The notes under the pieces are model-generated. The model did not search any database and was not told the DNA's origin. It saw only the letters and a program-made list of their open reading frames with translations. Of a stretch of 64,000 bases of DNA, positions 53,367-61,090 are shown one piece after another. The position numbers and the translations under genes are program-made. Origin of the DNA: Candidatus Rhodoferax odensensis (GTDB taxonomy: Bacteria; Pseudomonadota; Gammaproteobacteria; Burkholderiales; Burkholderiaceae_C); contig JADKDJ010000006.1 of assembly GCA_016718405.1 (NCBI GenBank), forward strand, positions 186,001 through 250,000, written 5' to 3'. Each line of letters starts with the position of its first letter. The first letter of the stretch is position 1.

Positions 53367-55103
53367 TCATGCGGAGAACCCCCCAGAAGGCAAAGGCCCA
53401 GACAAGGCCCGCTCCACCTCCGCCGCCGCCACGCCGTAATCGCGCTCTGCAGCCTCGGGCGAAATAACGCCATTGCGAATCTCTTGCGCCAGCAGCGCAC
53501 GATCACGCAGCAACGGATCGCCGTAGCCGCCGCCCCCGCTGGCCACCTGGTGGTACACCGTGCCCAGCGGCACGCCGGTGATCAGGTCCTTGTTCTTGGG
53601 CACCACGGTCTGGCCATCGGGGTAGTGCAGGCGGATGAAGTTCAGGCCCGCGTCCTGGCCACCGAACAGGCCAAAGGCGGGCTCGAAGTCGCCATCGCCA
53701 AAGGTCACAAGTTGCGTGTCGGGCGAGCCAATGCGAAAGATCGTCTCCACCCCCAGGCCGCCACGCCATTGGCCGGCGCCGGCCGAATCGGCCAGCAATT
53801 CATGCTTGATCAGCGTGTGCGGGGTTTGCTGCTCGAACATCTCGTAGTCCTGGTCCAGCACGCCACCGGACGCGTCGATCATGCCGATGTGGTCATAACC
53901 ATCGGTGCCGCGCATCGCGCCGGAGCCGCCCTTGAGGCCCATAAAGCCGATGTCCACATACTTCTCATTGGTACGCGGGTCGATGCCGGTGGTGAGCGAG
54001 GCCAGCAGGTTGTTCCAGCCGGCCGTCACACGCTCGGGCATCACCGGCGCCAAGGCGCGCTGGATCGCATCGGCGTTGGGTGGACACAGGTGATTGCCAA
54101 AGGTGGTGGCCTTGGGGTAGGCGGCGTTCAGGATGGTGCCCTCGGGAATGACGATCTCGATCGGCTGCACCATGCCCTCGTTGTGCGGGATGTCGGGGTT
54201 GACCATCTGCAGCAGCGTCAGGATGGTGGCCGAGGCGCTCGAGGTGAAGGTGCCGTTGACGAAGCCGTTGGTCTGCGCGTCGGTGCGCGAGTAGTCGAAC
54301 TTGATGTTCTTCTCGCCCACCGTGATGTCCACCCGAATGGTGAACTTGGAGCCGACGTGTCGGCCGTCGTAGTAAACGAAGCCTTCGCCCGAATACCGGC
54401 CCTGCGGGATCTTGGCAATCTCGGCTTCCATCATCTTGCGGGTGGCCTCGAACAGCGCCTGTTTGTGCGCCTGAAAGCTCGGCACACCGTACTTTTTGAG
54501 CAGCTCCAGCATGCGCCGCTCACCCACCGTGCAGGCGCCCATTTCGGCCTTCATGTCGTGCTGCACGATGTCCAGCCGCACGTTGGCAAAGATCAGGCCC
54601 CACACGTCCTTGCGCAACTTGCCGCGCTCCACCACCTTGACCGGGGGAATGCGCAAGGCTTCCTGCCACACCTCCACGGCGTTGGGGTTGTAGCCACCGG
54701 CCACGTTGCCGCCGATGTCGGCCTGGTGGCCTTTGACTGCTGTCCACGCCACCAGTTCGCCATCCAGAAACACCGGCTTGAAGGCCGCCACGTCGTTGTT
54801 CTGGTTGCCCAGGCTGAACACATCGTTGTGGAAGATCACATCGCCGGGGTAGATCTCGTCGCCAAAAAATTCCTTGATGTATTTGCACACCGGTGCCAGC
54901 GAGAAGGCCAGGATCGGCAGGTTCTCGGTCTGCTCCAGCATGTTGCCGTCGGCGTCGTACAGGCCGGTAACGTAGTCCTTGGCCTCGCACAGAATCGGCG
55001 AGCGAGTGGTCTGCGCCATCGAGATGCTCATCTCGTCGGTGATCGCCTTGAACGAGCGCGCATACACCGACAGCAGGATGGGATCGATCTTGGTATTGCT
55101 CAT
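53367..55103 (-). CDS. Hydantoinase B/oxoprolinase family subunit (HyuB-like)
   Basis: 578-residue HyuB-type subunit. MSNTKIDPILLSVYARSFKAI begins the fold, and GDVIFHNDVFSLGNQNNDVAAFKPVF and KGHQADIGG are its markers. Related partners are hydantoinases, 5-oxoprolinase, caprolactamase, and acetone/acetophenone carboxylase subunits; all use ATP with HyuA. Which reaction applies cannot be told. The ATG at 55103 overlaps the HyuA stop by four bases, so the two are coupled. Downstream is a 319-base gap with opposed hairpins. Confidence 0.9.
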   Translation of the reverse strand: MSNTKIDPILLSVYARSFKAITDEMSISMAQTTRSPILCEAKDYVTGLYDADGNMLEQTENLPILAFSLAPVCKYIKEFFGDEIYPGDVIFHNDVFSLGNQNNDVAAFKPVFLDGELVAWTAVKGHQADIGGNVAGGYNPNAVEVWQEALRIPPVKVVERGKLRKDVWGLIFANVRLDIVQHDMKAEMGACTVGERRMLELLKKYGVPSFQAHKQALFEATRKMMEAEIAKIPQGRYSGEGFVYYDGRHVGSKFTIRVDITVGEKNIKFDYSRTDAQTNGFVNGTFTSSASATILTLLQMVNPDIPHNEGMVQPIEIVIPEGTILNAAYPKATTFGNHLCPPNADAIQRALAPVMPERVTAGWNNLLASLTTGIDPRTNEKYVDIGFMGLKGGSGAMRGTDGYDHIGMIDASGGVLDQDYEMFEQQTPHTLIKHELLADSAGAGQWRGGLGVETIFRIGSPDTQLVTFGDGDFEPAFGLFGGQDAGLNFIRLHYPDGQTVVPKNKDLITGVPLGTVYHQVASGGGGYGDPLLRDRALLAQEIRNGVISPEAAERDYGVAAAEVERALSGPLPSGGFSA

Positions 55104-57220
55104 GCCACGGCCTCCTCTTTGATACACGACGCCACCAGGTCTTCACGGCCCTTGGCGTACAGGGCAAACGAGCCCAGCGCATCGACCACGCAGTCGTAAC
55201 CGTTGCTGATGAAGATGGCCGTGGTCTGCTGCTCGATCATGGCCGGTCCCGGCACCCGGTTGCCGTGCGCCAGGCGGTGGCCGTCGTAGACCGGTACGCT
55301 GGCAAAAGCGCGGGTTTCGGGCAGGTAGACGGCGCGCTTGCCCTTGAGTGCGTGGTCGCTTCCGGCACCGGCCCAAGCCTGTTCGCGGTACGTGGGTTTG
55401 CTGGTGGTCCCCAGCGCTTGCAAGCGCACGTTGATGATCTCGATGGGCGTGTTCTCCTGCGCCAGCGAATAGCCGTACAGGCGGTTGTGCTCGGCGTGAA
55501 AAGCTTGCGCCAGGCCACTGGCATCGTGTGCCTTGAGCAAGTTCGGTGGCACCGCCATGGACACCTCGTGGTATTGCTTGAGGTAGCGGCAGTCAAAGCG
55601 CACTTCAAACTGGCGCTGCGCCGGGGCGATGTTCTCACTTTCCAGTTGGCGTGCGCCGTCTTGGCGCATGCCTTCCAGTAAGGCGTCCAGACGTGGCCAG
55701 TCGATGGCGTTCAGGCGCGAGACAAAGGTGCGCACAAAGTCGTGTTTGAGTTCGCTCAGCAGCATGCCAAAAGCGCACAGTACCGAGGACTCACGCGGCA
55801 CGATTTGCAGCGGGATTTCCAGCTCGTTGCAAATCAGGCAGGAGTGAATGGGGCCAGCGCCACCGGCCGGGATGAAGGGGAACTCGCGCGGGTCGAAGCC
55901 GCGTTTGATGGTGACCTCGCGCACGCCTTGGGCCATGTTGTTGCAGGCCACGCGATACATGCCGGCGGCGGCTTCCTCGATCGACAGGCCCATGGGCTTG
56001 GCGATGTGCTCCTCTATCGCGGCGCGCGCGGCGGCCACGTCCAGGCGCATCTTGCCGCCGGCAAAGTAGCCCGGGTCCAGGTAGCCCAGCACCACGTTGG
56101 CATCGGTGGTGGTGGGTAGCCTGCCGCCCCTGCCGTAACAAGCCGGGCCGGGGTCGGCGCCGGCGCTTTGCGGCCCCATGCGCAGCATGCCGCCTTGATC
56201 GAGCCAGCCAATCGAACCGCCCCCGGCGCCGATGGTGTGGATGTCGAGCATGGGCAACGCGATCTTGTGGCGCGCAATCTCGCCGTCGTTCTTGACCAGC
56301 GGCGCGCCGACGGCGACCGAGGCCTCGAAGCTGGTGCCACCCATGTCGGTCGTGATGCATTGGGTCTGGCCATGTTGGCGCACGTAGAACAGCCCCGCCA
56401 CCGGGCCACCAGCCGGGCCGGACAACAAGGTGAGCGCCGCCTTCTCGCGTGCCAGTTGCGGCGAAATCACGCCGCCGTTGGACTGCATGATCAGCAGCAG
56501 GCCCTTGAAGCCAATGCCCTGCAAGCGCCCGACCAACTGATCAAGATAGTGGTTGAGCTTGGGGCCAACATAGGAGTTCAGCGCGGTGGTGCTGACCCGC
56601 TCGTAGAAGCGGATCGAGGGCAGCACGTCGGTCGAGACCGACAGGTACGCGCCCGGCAGCTCCTGGCGCACCAGCGCGGCAGCGGTTTGCTCGTGCGCTG
56701 AGTTGGCGAAGGAATTCATGAAGCAGATCGACACCGCCTGCACGCCCTCGGCCTTGAACAAGGCGATGGCGCGGCGCACCTCATCGAGGTCCAGCGCTTG
56801 TGTCTCCATGCCGTTGCGGTCCACCCGTGCGCTTAAGCCCACGCGCAGGTAGCGTGGCACCAGCGGCGCCACGTTGGTGTAGCGGTTGTTGTACTGCTCC
56901 TCACGAATGCCACGGCGCATCTCCAGCGCATCTCGCACACCCTCGGTGGTGAGCAGTCCGCCCTTGGCGCCGGTGCCTGTGAGTGTGGCGTTGGTGGTGA
57001 CGGTGGTGCCATGCACGATGGTGGCTATGCAGGCGGCAAACTGCTCCAGCGTTTGCGGTGGGTCTTGCGCTGCCGCCATGTCGCGCAGGCCGTTGACCAC
57101 GGCGATTGATGGATCAGTCGGCGTGGAGAGCGACTTGAAAATGAGCGGGTCCGCGCCATCGCGCGTAAGCACGAAGTCGGTAAAGGTGCCGCCAACGTCG
57201 ATTCCGATCTTGAGTGTCAT
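55100..57220 (-). CDS. Hydantoinase A/oxoprolinase family subunit (HyuA-like)
   Basis: 706-residue HyuA subunit. It begins MTLKIGIDVGGTFTDFVL, the ASKHA-like phosphate-binding start, with TTVTTNATLTGTGAKGGLLTTEG as the second family segment and ITTDMGGTSFEASV as the internal ATP-site. The C-terminal half has the usual GPAMIEQQTTAIF strand. It would activate a lactam, amide or ketone by phosphorylation with ATP for HyuB to open or carboxylate. It starts 12 bases after the end of the ligase gene. Length is normal. Confidence 0.92.
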   Translation of the reverse strand: MTLKIGIDVGGTFTDFVLTRDGADPLIFKSLSTPTDPSIAVVNGLRDMAAAQDPPQTLEQFAACIATIVHGTTVTTNATLTGTGAKGGLLTTEGVRDALEMRRGIREEQYNNRYTNVAPLVPRYLRVGLSARVDRNGMETQALDLDEVRRAIALFKAEGVQAVSICFMNSFANSAHEQTAAALVRQELPGAYLSVSTDVLPSIRFYERVSTTALNSYVGPKLNHYLDQLVGRLQGIGFKGLLLIMQSNGGVISPQLAREKAALTLLSGPAGGPVAGLFYVRQHGQTQCITTDMGGTSFEASVAVGAPLVKNDGEIARHKIALPMLDIHTIGAGGGSIGWLDQGGMLRMGPQSAGADPGPACYGRGGRLPTTTDANVVLGYLDPGYFAGGKMRLDVAAARAAIEEHIAKPMGLSIEEAAAGMYRVACNNMAQGVREVTIKRGFDPREFPFIPAGGAGPIHSCLICNELEIPLQIVPRESSVLCAFGMLLSELKHDFVRTFVSRLNAIDWPRLDALLEGMRQDGARQLESENIAPAQRQFEVRFDCRYLKQYHEVSMAVPPNLLKAHDASGLAQAFHAEHNRLYGYSLAQENTPIEIINVRLQALGTTSKPTYREQAWAGAGSDHALKGKRAVYLPETRAFASVPVYDGHRLAHGNRVPGPAMIEQQTTAIFISNGYDCVVDALGSFALYAKGREDLVASCIKEEAVA

Positions 57221-57232
57221 GTCAGTTCCTGA

Positions 57233-58900
57233 TCAGTTGAGCGCAGAGCAATGGGGGTCAGATCCCGATTCAGGACAGTTGCCAGCTCGGCGCGAACCCG
57301 CATCCAACGAAATCGGGCTCTGCCCCCCATTGCGTTGCCCGCCTTCGCCAGCCAAGCTGGCCTTGAGTTTCTCGCGCTGCAGCTTGCCCAGCGCGGTGCG
57401 CGGCAGGCTCTGGAGCACCACCACCTCGCGCGGCAGCTTGTAGCGGGCGACCCGGCCTTCGAGCAGGGCCAACACGCGCTCGGGCGCGGCGTGCTGCCCG
57501 GCCTTGGGTACCACCACTGCCACCACCGCTTCGCCCCAACGCTCGTGCGCACGACCCACCACCGCCACCTCGGCAAACTCGGCGCTGGCGTTGAGGATGT
57601 TCTCCAGCTCCGCCGGGTAGATGTTCTCGCCGCCGGAGATGATTACGTCTTTGCAGCGGCCGTCCACATACAGGAAGCCTTCGGCGTCTTGATGACCCAC
57701 GTCGCCCGTGTGGTACCAACCGTCCGCCAACACCGACTGAGATTCGGTGGGTTTGCCCCAGTAGCCCTTCATCACATTGGGGCCACGCACCCAGATCTCG
57801 CCGCTTTCACCGGGCGCAACGTCCTGGCCGACATCATCGACCAGACGCAGTTCGCAATGCAGCGCCGCCTTGCCGACCGAGCCCGGATGCAGCGACGCGT
57901 CGGCGGTGCGCTGGTAGGCGGCAATCGGGCAGGTTTCGCTGGCGCCATAGACCTGCAACAGCGGCACCGCTGCGCGCAAGTGCTTGCGGTAGCTGGCCTC
58001 GCCAATGATGGTCGAGCCGGTGGTGATGGCCCGCAGATTAGGCGCCTGTAGGCTGGCCCAACGCGGATCGGCGGCCAGCAAGTCAAGCTGGGCCGGTACC
58101 AGCACAGTGAGCGTGACGCCTTGGTTCTCCAGCGCGTCGATCACCGCCGCCGGCTCGAAGCGCGGCTGCAGGATGACGCTGGCGCCGGCATGCAAGGCCG
58201 GTAGCGTCTGGATGTTGAGTCCGCCCACGTGGAACAGCGGCAGGCTGGTCAGCACCACATCGGCGCTGCTCAGGTCGTGCATGTGTGCGCTGTTGACGGC
58301 GTTGAAGAACAGCGCCTCCTGCGTCAGCAGCACGCCTTTGGGCGAGCCGGTGGAGCCTGAGGTGTAGCACAGCAGCACTGGCGACTGCGGCGTGCCTGCG
58401 TCGGGCAGGGTCATCTTGGCGGTTGGCGCACAAAGGGCAGCCGCGCGCGCCGTGTCCGCAGTGGGCCACTCCTGGGCCAGCGCAGCGTCCCACGCTTGCC
58501 AGCACGGCGGCGTGGCGCCCGTGGCAATGCAGCACAGCCCGGCGAGAGCGTCGCCCTGCGCTGCCATGGTTTCAACAAAGGGCGGCTCCACCACCAGCAC
58601 GCGCGGCTGGCAGTCGGCCAGCATGGCACGGTGCTCGGGCGGCGCCAGACGCCACGACAAGGGCACAAACATCGCCCCCAGGCGCGCGCAGGCAAACAGC
58701 AACAGCAACTGCTCGGCACTGTTGTAGCCGAGGTGCGCCACCCGGTCACCCGGCACCACGCCCTGCGCGGCCAGCATGGCGGTTGTTTGATCGACGCCCT
58801 GATGCAGTTCGCGGTAGCTCCAGACGCTCGCACCGCAGCGCAGCGCGACCTTGGTCGGCGTGAAGTTGGCGTGCCGTTCAATCCAGTGCGACAGATTCAT
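57233..58900 (-). CDS. AMP-dependent acyl-CoA synthetase
   Basis: 555-residue adenylate-forming ligase. The ATP loop is LCYTSGSTGSPKGVLLT; other motifs are YGASETCPIAA, GYWGKPTES, GWYHTGDVGHQD and the C-terminal DVIISGGENIYPAELEN with RTALGKLQREKLK holding the catalytic lysine. It activates an acid with ATP and CoA. The ATG at 58900 starts the homology; 58 upstream in-frame residues fall into a repeat. The last 40 residues (after KASLAGEGG) are encoded by a REP-like hairpin at 57248-57333 and look like an acquired tail. It is followed 12 bases later by the HyuA gene. Confidence 0.93.
   Translation of the reverse strand: MNLSHWIERHANFTPTKVALRCGASVWSYRELHQGVDQTTAMLAAQGVVPGDRVAHLGYNSAEQLLLLFACARLGAMFVPLSWRLAPPEHRAMLADCQPRVLVVEPPFVETMAAQGDALAGLCCIATGATPPCWQAWDAALAQEWPTADTARAAALCAPTAKMTLPDAGTPQSPVLLCYTSGSTGSPKGVLLTQEALFFNAVNSAHMHDLSSADVVLTSLPLFHVGGLNIQTLPALHAGASVILQPRFEPAAVIDALENQGVTLTVLVPAQLDLLAADPRWASLQAPNLRAITTGSTIIGEASYRKHLRAAVPLLQVYGASETCPIAAYQRTADASLHPGSVGKAALHCELRLVDDVGQDVAPGESGEIWVRGPNVMKGYWGKPTESQSVLADGWYHTGDVGHQDAEGFLYVDGRCKDVIISGGENIYPAELENILNASAEFAEVAVVGRAHERWGEAVVAVVVPKAGQHAAPERVLALLEGRVARYKLPREVVVLQSLPRTALGKLQREKLKASLAGEGGQRNGGQSPISLDAGSRRAGNCPESGSDPHCSALN
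57248..57333 (-). repeat. REP-like palindrome inside the 3' end of the ligase gene
   Basis: Arms 57248-57270 (GCAATGGGGGTCAGATC then CCGATT) and 57311-57333 (AATCGGGCTCTG then CCCCCCATTGC) match as inverted copies at 21 of 23 bases, with a 40-base loop. The ligase frame runs through both arms, so the tail of the protein is made from the repeat. It shares its GGGGTCAGA core with 33992-34016. Confidence 0.8.
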
Positions 58901-58908
58901 GGTGACCT

Positions 58909-58995
58909 CGTCATTGCGAGGAGGCACAGCCGACGCGGCAATCCATCTTGGTGCGCCAGCATGGATCGCCACGGCCGGTCGGCCTCGCGATGACG
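58909..58995. repeat. Dispersed CGTCATTGCGAGG palindromic repeat
   Basis: CGTCATTGCGAGG (58909-58921) and CCTCGCGATGACG (58983-58995) are inverted, and an inner pair (CGCGGCAATCCA with TGGATCGCC) extends the fold. I know this outer sequence as a widespread dispersed bacterial repeat. It sits in the 127-base gap between the thiolase and ligase genes. Confidence 0.82.
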
Positions 58996-59027
58996 GACAA
59001 GTGTGGTTGTCACGGTCGGCGCCTTCG

Positions 59028-60235
59028 TCAACGCCGGTCCACCACGTCGAGCACCACGGCCATGGCCGAGTCACCGGCTGCGCAGCCGGTAAACAGGCCG
59101 CGGCCGCCGCCGCGCAGCGCCAACTCTTCGATCAGCTCGATGATCGAGCGTGTACCATCGGCGCCTGTGGATGGCCCCAGACCAGCGAGCAGCCGTAGTG
59201 GTTCATGTCCGCCACCTTCACGCCCATTTGCCGCGCGAAGTACAGATCGTTGAGGGCAAACGGGTTGTGGGTTTTGATGGCATCAATCTGGCCAATGGCA
59301 AGGCCGGCCTGCGCCAGTGCACGCTGCGCCGCCGGCACCGTGGCCTCGGGCATACGTGCCAGGCCCACGCGCGCCTGACCAAAGCCAAGCAGGCGCACGG
59401 CCATCTTCGGGTTGGTGGACAGCGCCGCCGCGCGCTCAGGGCTGGCCACTAGGATGGCGGCGTTACCGTCGGCCGGGTGCGTCTGCGCGCCAAAGGTGAC
59501 CGTGCCGCCGGGGCGCACCGGCTGCAACTTCGCCAGCCCCTCGGGCGTGGAGTGGCTGATGCCTTCGTCACCGGCGAGCGTGGCCACGGTCTTGCGCAGG
59601 TTGGCGGCGGGCACCTCGAATGGCAGCGTCATGAAGCGGCGCAAAAAGGCCGAGTCGTCCTGCAATGCGGTGCGGTACTGCGCCTCGCGCATCAGCACCA
59701 GTTCGTGCTGTTCAGCGGTACTAAAGCCCTGATCGCGCGCCACGTTTTCGGCGGTTTCCAACATGGCGTGGCCACCCAGCGGGTCGCAATCAAAGTTGCC
59801 CAGCACCCAGTCTTCGTGCGCGCCGGTGCCGCCCACGCCCTTGGGGTTGGGGTAATAGAGGTGCGGGCCGTTGGAGGTGCGGTCGCAGGTAACGCCCAGC
59901 GCCACGCTGGCCATACCGCTTTGCACCTCCTGCGCGCAGGCCAGCAGCACGCGCACGCCGGTAGCGCAGGCCTGCATGACGGTGGGACCGCCCACCTGTG
60001 CCAAGCCGGCCAGACCGGTCAGCCAGGGCAGGCCATAGAAGGCATGTTTTTGCGGCACCGACATGCCCAACACGCCGTAGTCGATCTGCTCGCCGGCGAT
60101 GTTGCGCCGTGCCAGCGCTTGCCGGGTCACGTGCGCGGCAAACTCGATGCTGTGCAGGTGCGCGAAGCTGCCTTGCCAGCGCACAAAGGGCGTGCTCCAG
60201 TAGGCGCCGTAGGGAATTTCTGCGTGTGGTGACAT
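59028..60235 (-). CDS. Thiolase family protein (SCP2/lipid-transfer type), frameshifted
   Basis: Thiolase-fold enzyme of about 402 residues if repaired. VMQACATGVRVLLACAQEVQSG holds the nucleophile Cys90, and MNHYGCSLVWGHPQAP the C-terminal motif. One base appears missing near 59155-59162; without repair the frame stops at 59132, after which another frame gives the expected GGGRGLFTGCAAGDSAMAVVLD tail down to 59028. In this family the enzyme releases acetyl- or propionyl-CoA, fitting the end of a beta-oxidation pathway. The 38-base interval to the GntR gene makes it the first enzyme gene of the run. Confidence 0.88.
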
Positions 60236-60273
60236 GCTGCGAAGTCCTGTGCCGGGTTGGACGGTTGGGGCGC

Positions 60274-60981
60274 TTAAGGCCCGGGCAGTGCGCCCTCTTC
60301 GCGCGCCTCGCGTTCGATCTCGTCAAGCGCCAGGCGCAGGTATTTGCGCGCGGTCTCCAGGTGCTCGCCCATCACGCGCTGCGCAGCCGCCGCGTCGCGC
60401 TTTTTGAGCGCCGCCAGGATGTTCTTCATGCCGGCGAGCGCCGCTTTGCGCGCCGGCAAGCTGCCCAGCGTCAGCACGCGCAGGTAACGCACGTGACCGG
60501 CGTACAGGTCGATCGCGCGGGTCAGGCGGCTGTTGTGAAGTTGCGCTTGCCAAGTCTGGTGAAAGCGCGCGTTGGCATCGCTAAAACCTTCGGAGTCGTT
60601 CGCGGCGTCGGCTGCCTGTGCTTGCGCCAACGCATCGGCCAGTTCCTGCAGCGCCACCGGGTCAGCCTCGCCCTGGGCCACCAACGCCAGCGCGGCCGGC
60701 TCCAGGATGCCGCGCAGTTGGTAGATCTCGTCGACATCAGCGTCCGACAGTATCGGCACCATGAAGCTGCGCCCCTCCACCGCGATCAGGCCCTCGCTGA
60801 GCAGGCGCGCCAGCGCTTCGCGCACGGGGGTGCGCGATACGCCCAGGCGCAGCGACAGCGTCGCCTCCTGCAAGGGCTGACCGGGCCGGATGACGTGGCT
60901 GCCCAAGTAATCACGCAGGGTCTTGTAAACCTGATCGGCCAGGCCCTCGGGGCGGTTGATGGGGGTCAAATTGGGCGGCAT
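60274..60981 (-). CDS. GntR family transcriptional regulator (FCD domain)
   Basis: 235-residue regulator with an N-terminal winged helix (LRLGVSRTPVREALARLLSEGL) and a C-terminal FCD ligand-binding domain (FRDANARFHQTWQAQLHNSRL region and the usual metal-ligand histidines). It opens the 16 kb minus-strand run and is divergent from the HCDH-ECH gene, so it probably represses both transcripts until an intermediate binds. A perfect dyad at 61016-61028 lies 34 bases upstream of its start. Confidence 0.93.
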   Translation of the reverse strand: MPPNLTPINRPEGLADQVYKTLRDYLGSHVIRPGQPLQEATLSLRLGVSRTPVREALARLLSEGLIAVEGRSFMVPILSDADVDEIYQLRGILEPAALALVAQGEADPVALQELADALAQAQAADAANDSEGFSDANARFHQTWQAQLHNSRLTRAIDLYAGHVRYLRVLTLGSLPARKAALAGMKNILAALKKRDAAAAQRVMGEHLETARKYLRLALDEIEREAREEGALPGP

Positions 60982-61015
60982 GCTGTAGAACTCTCTAGAC
61001 GGTACTTTGTGTTCG

Positions 61016-61028
61016 GTATACGATATAC
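61016..61028. promoter_or_regulatory. Likely GntR/FCD operator (GTATA-CGA-TATAC)
   Basis: GTATA at 61016-61020 and TATAC at 61024-61028 form a perfect five-base inverted repeat with a three-base spacer, typical in size for FadR/VanR-type sites. It lies in the 109-base gap between the two divergent genes, positioned to affect both promoters. Binding is inferred. Confidence 0.65.
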
Positions 61029-61090
61029 ACGCAATCCGTCAGTGTCAACCACTGCGACGCTAAAACTCACTTCGCCCTAGGGAAAGCCCC

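Noticed and set aside
53484..55199. 571-codon plus-strand frame over the HyuB gene
   Set aside because: Shadow frame; the minus strand carries the family motifs and a coupled start.
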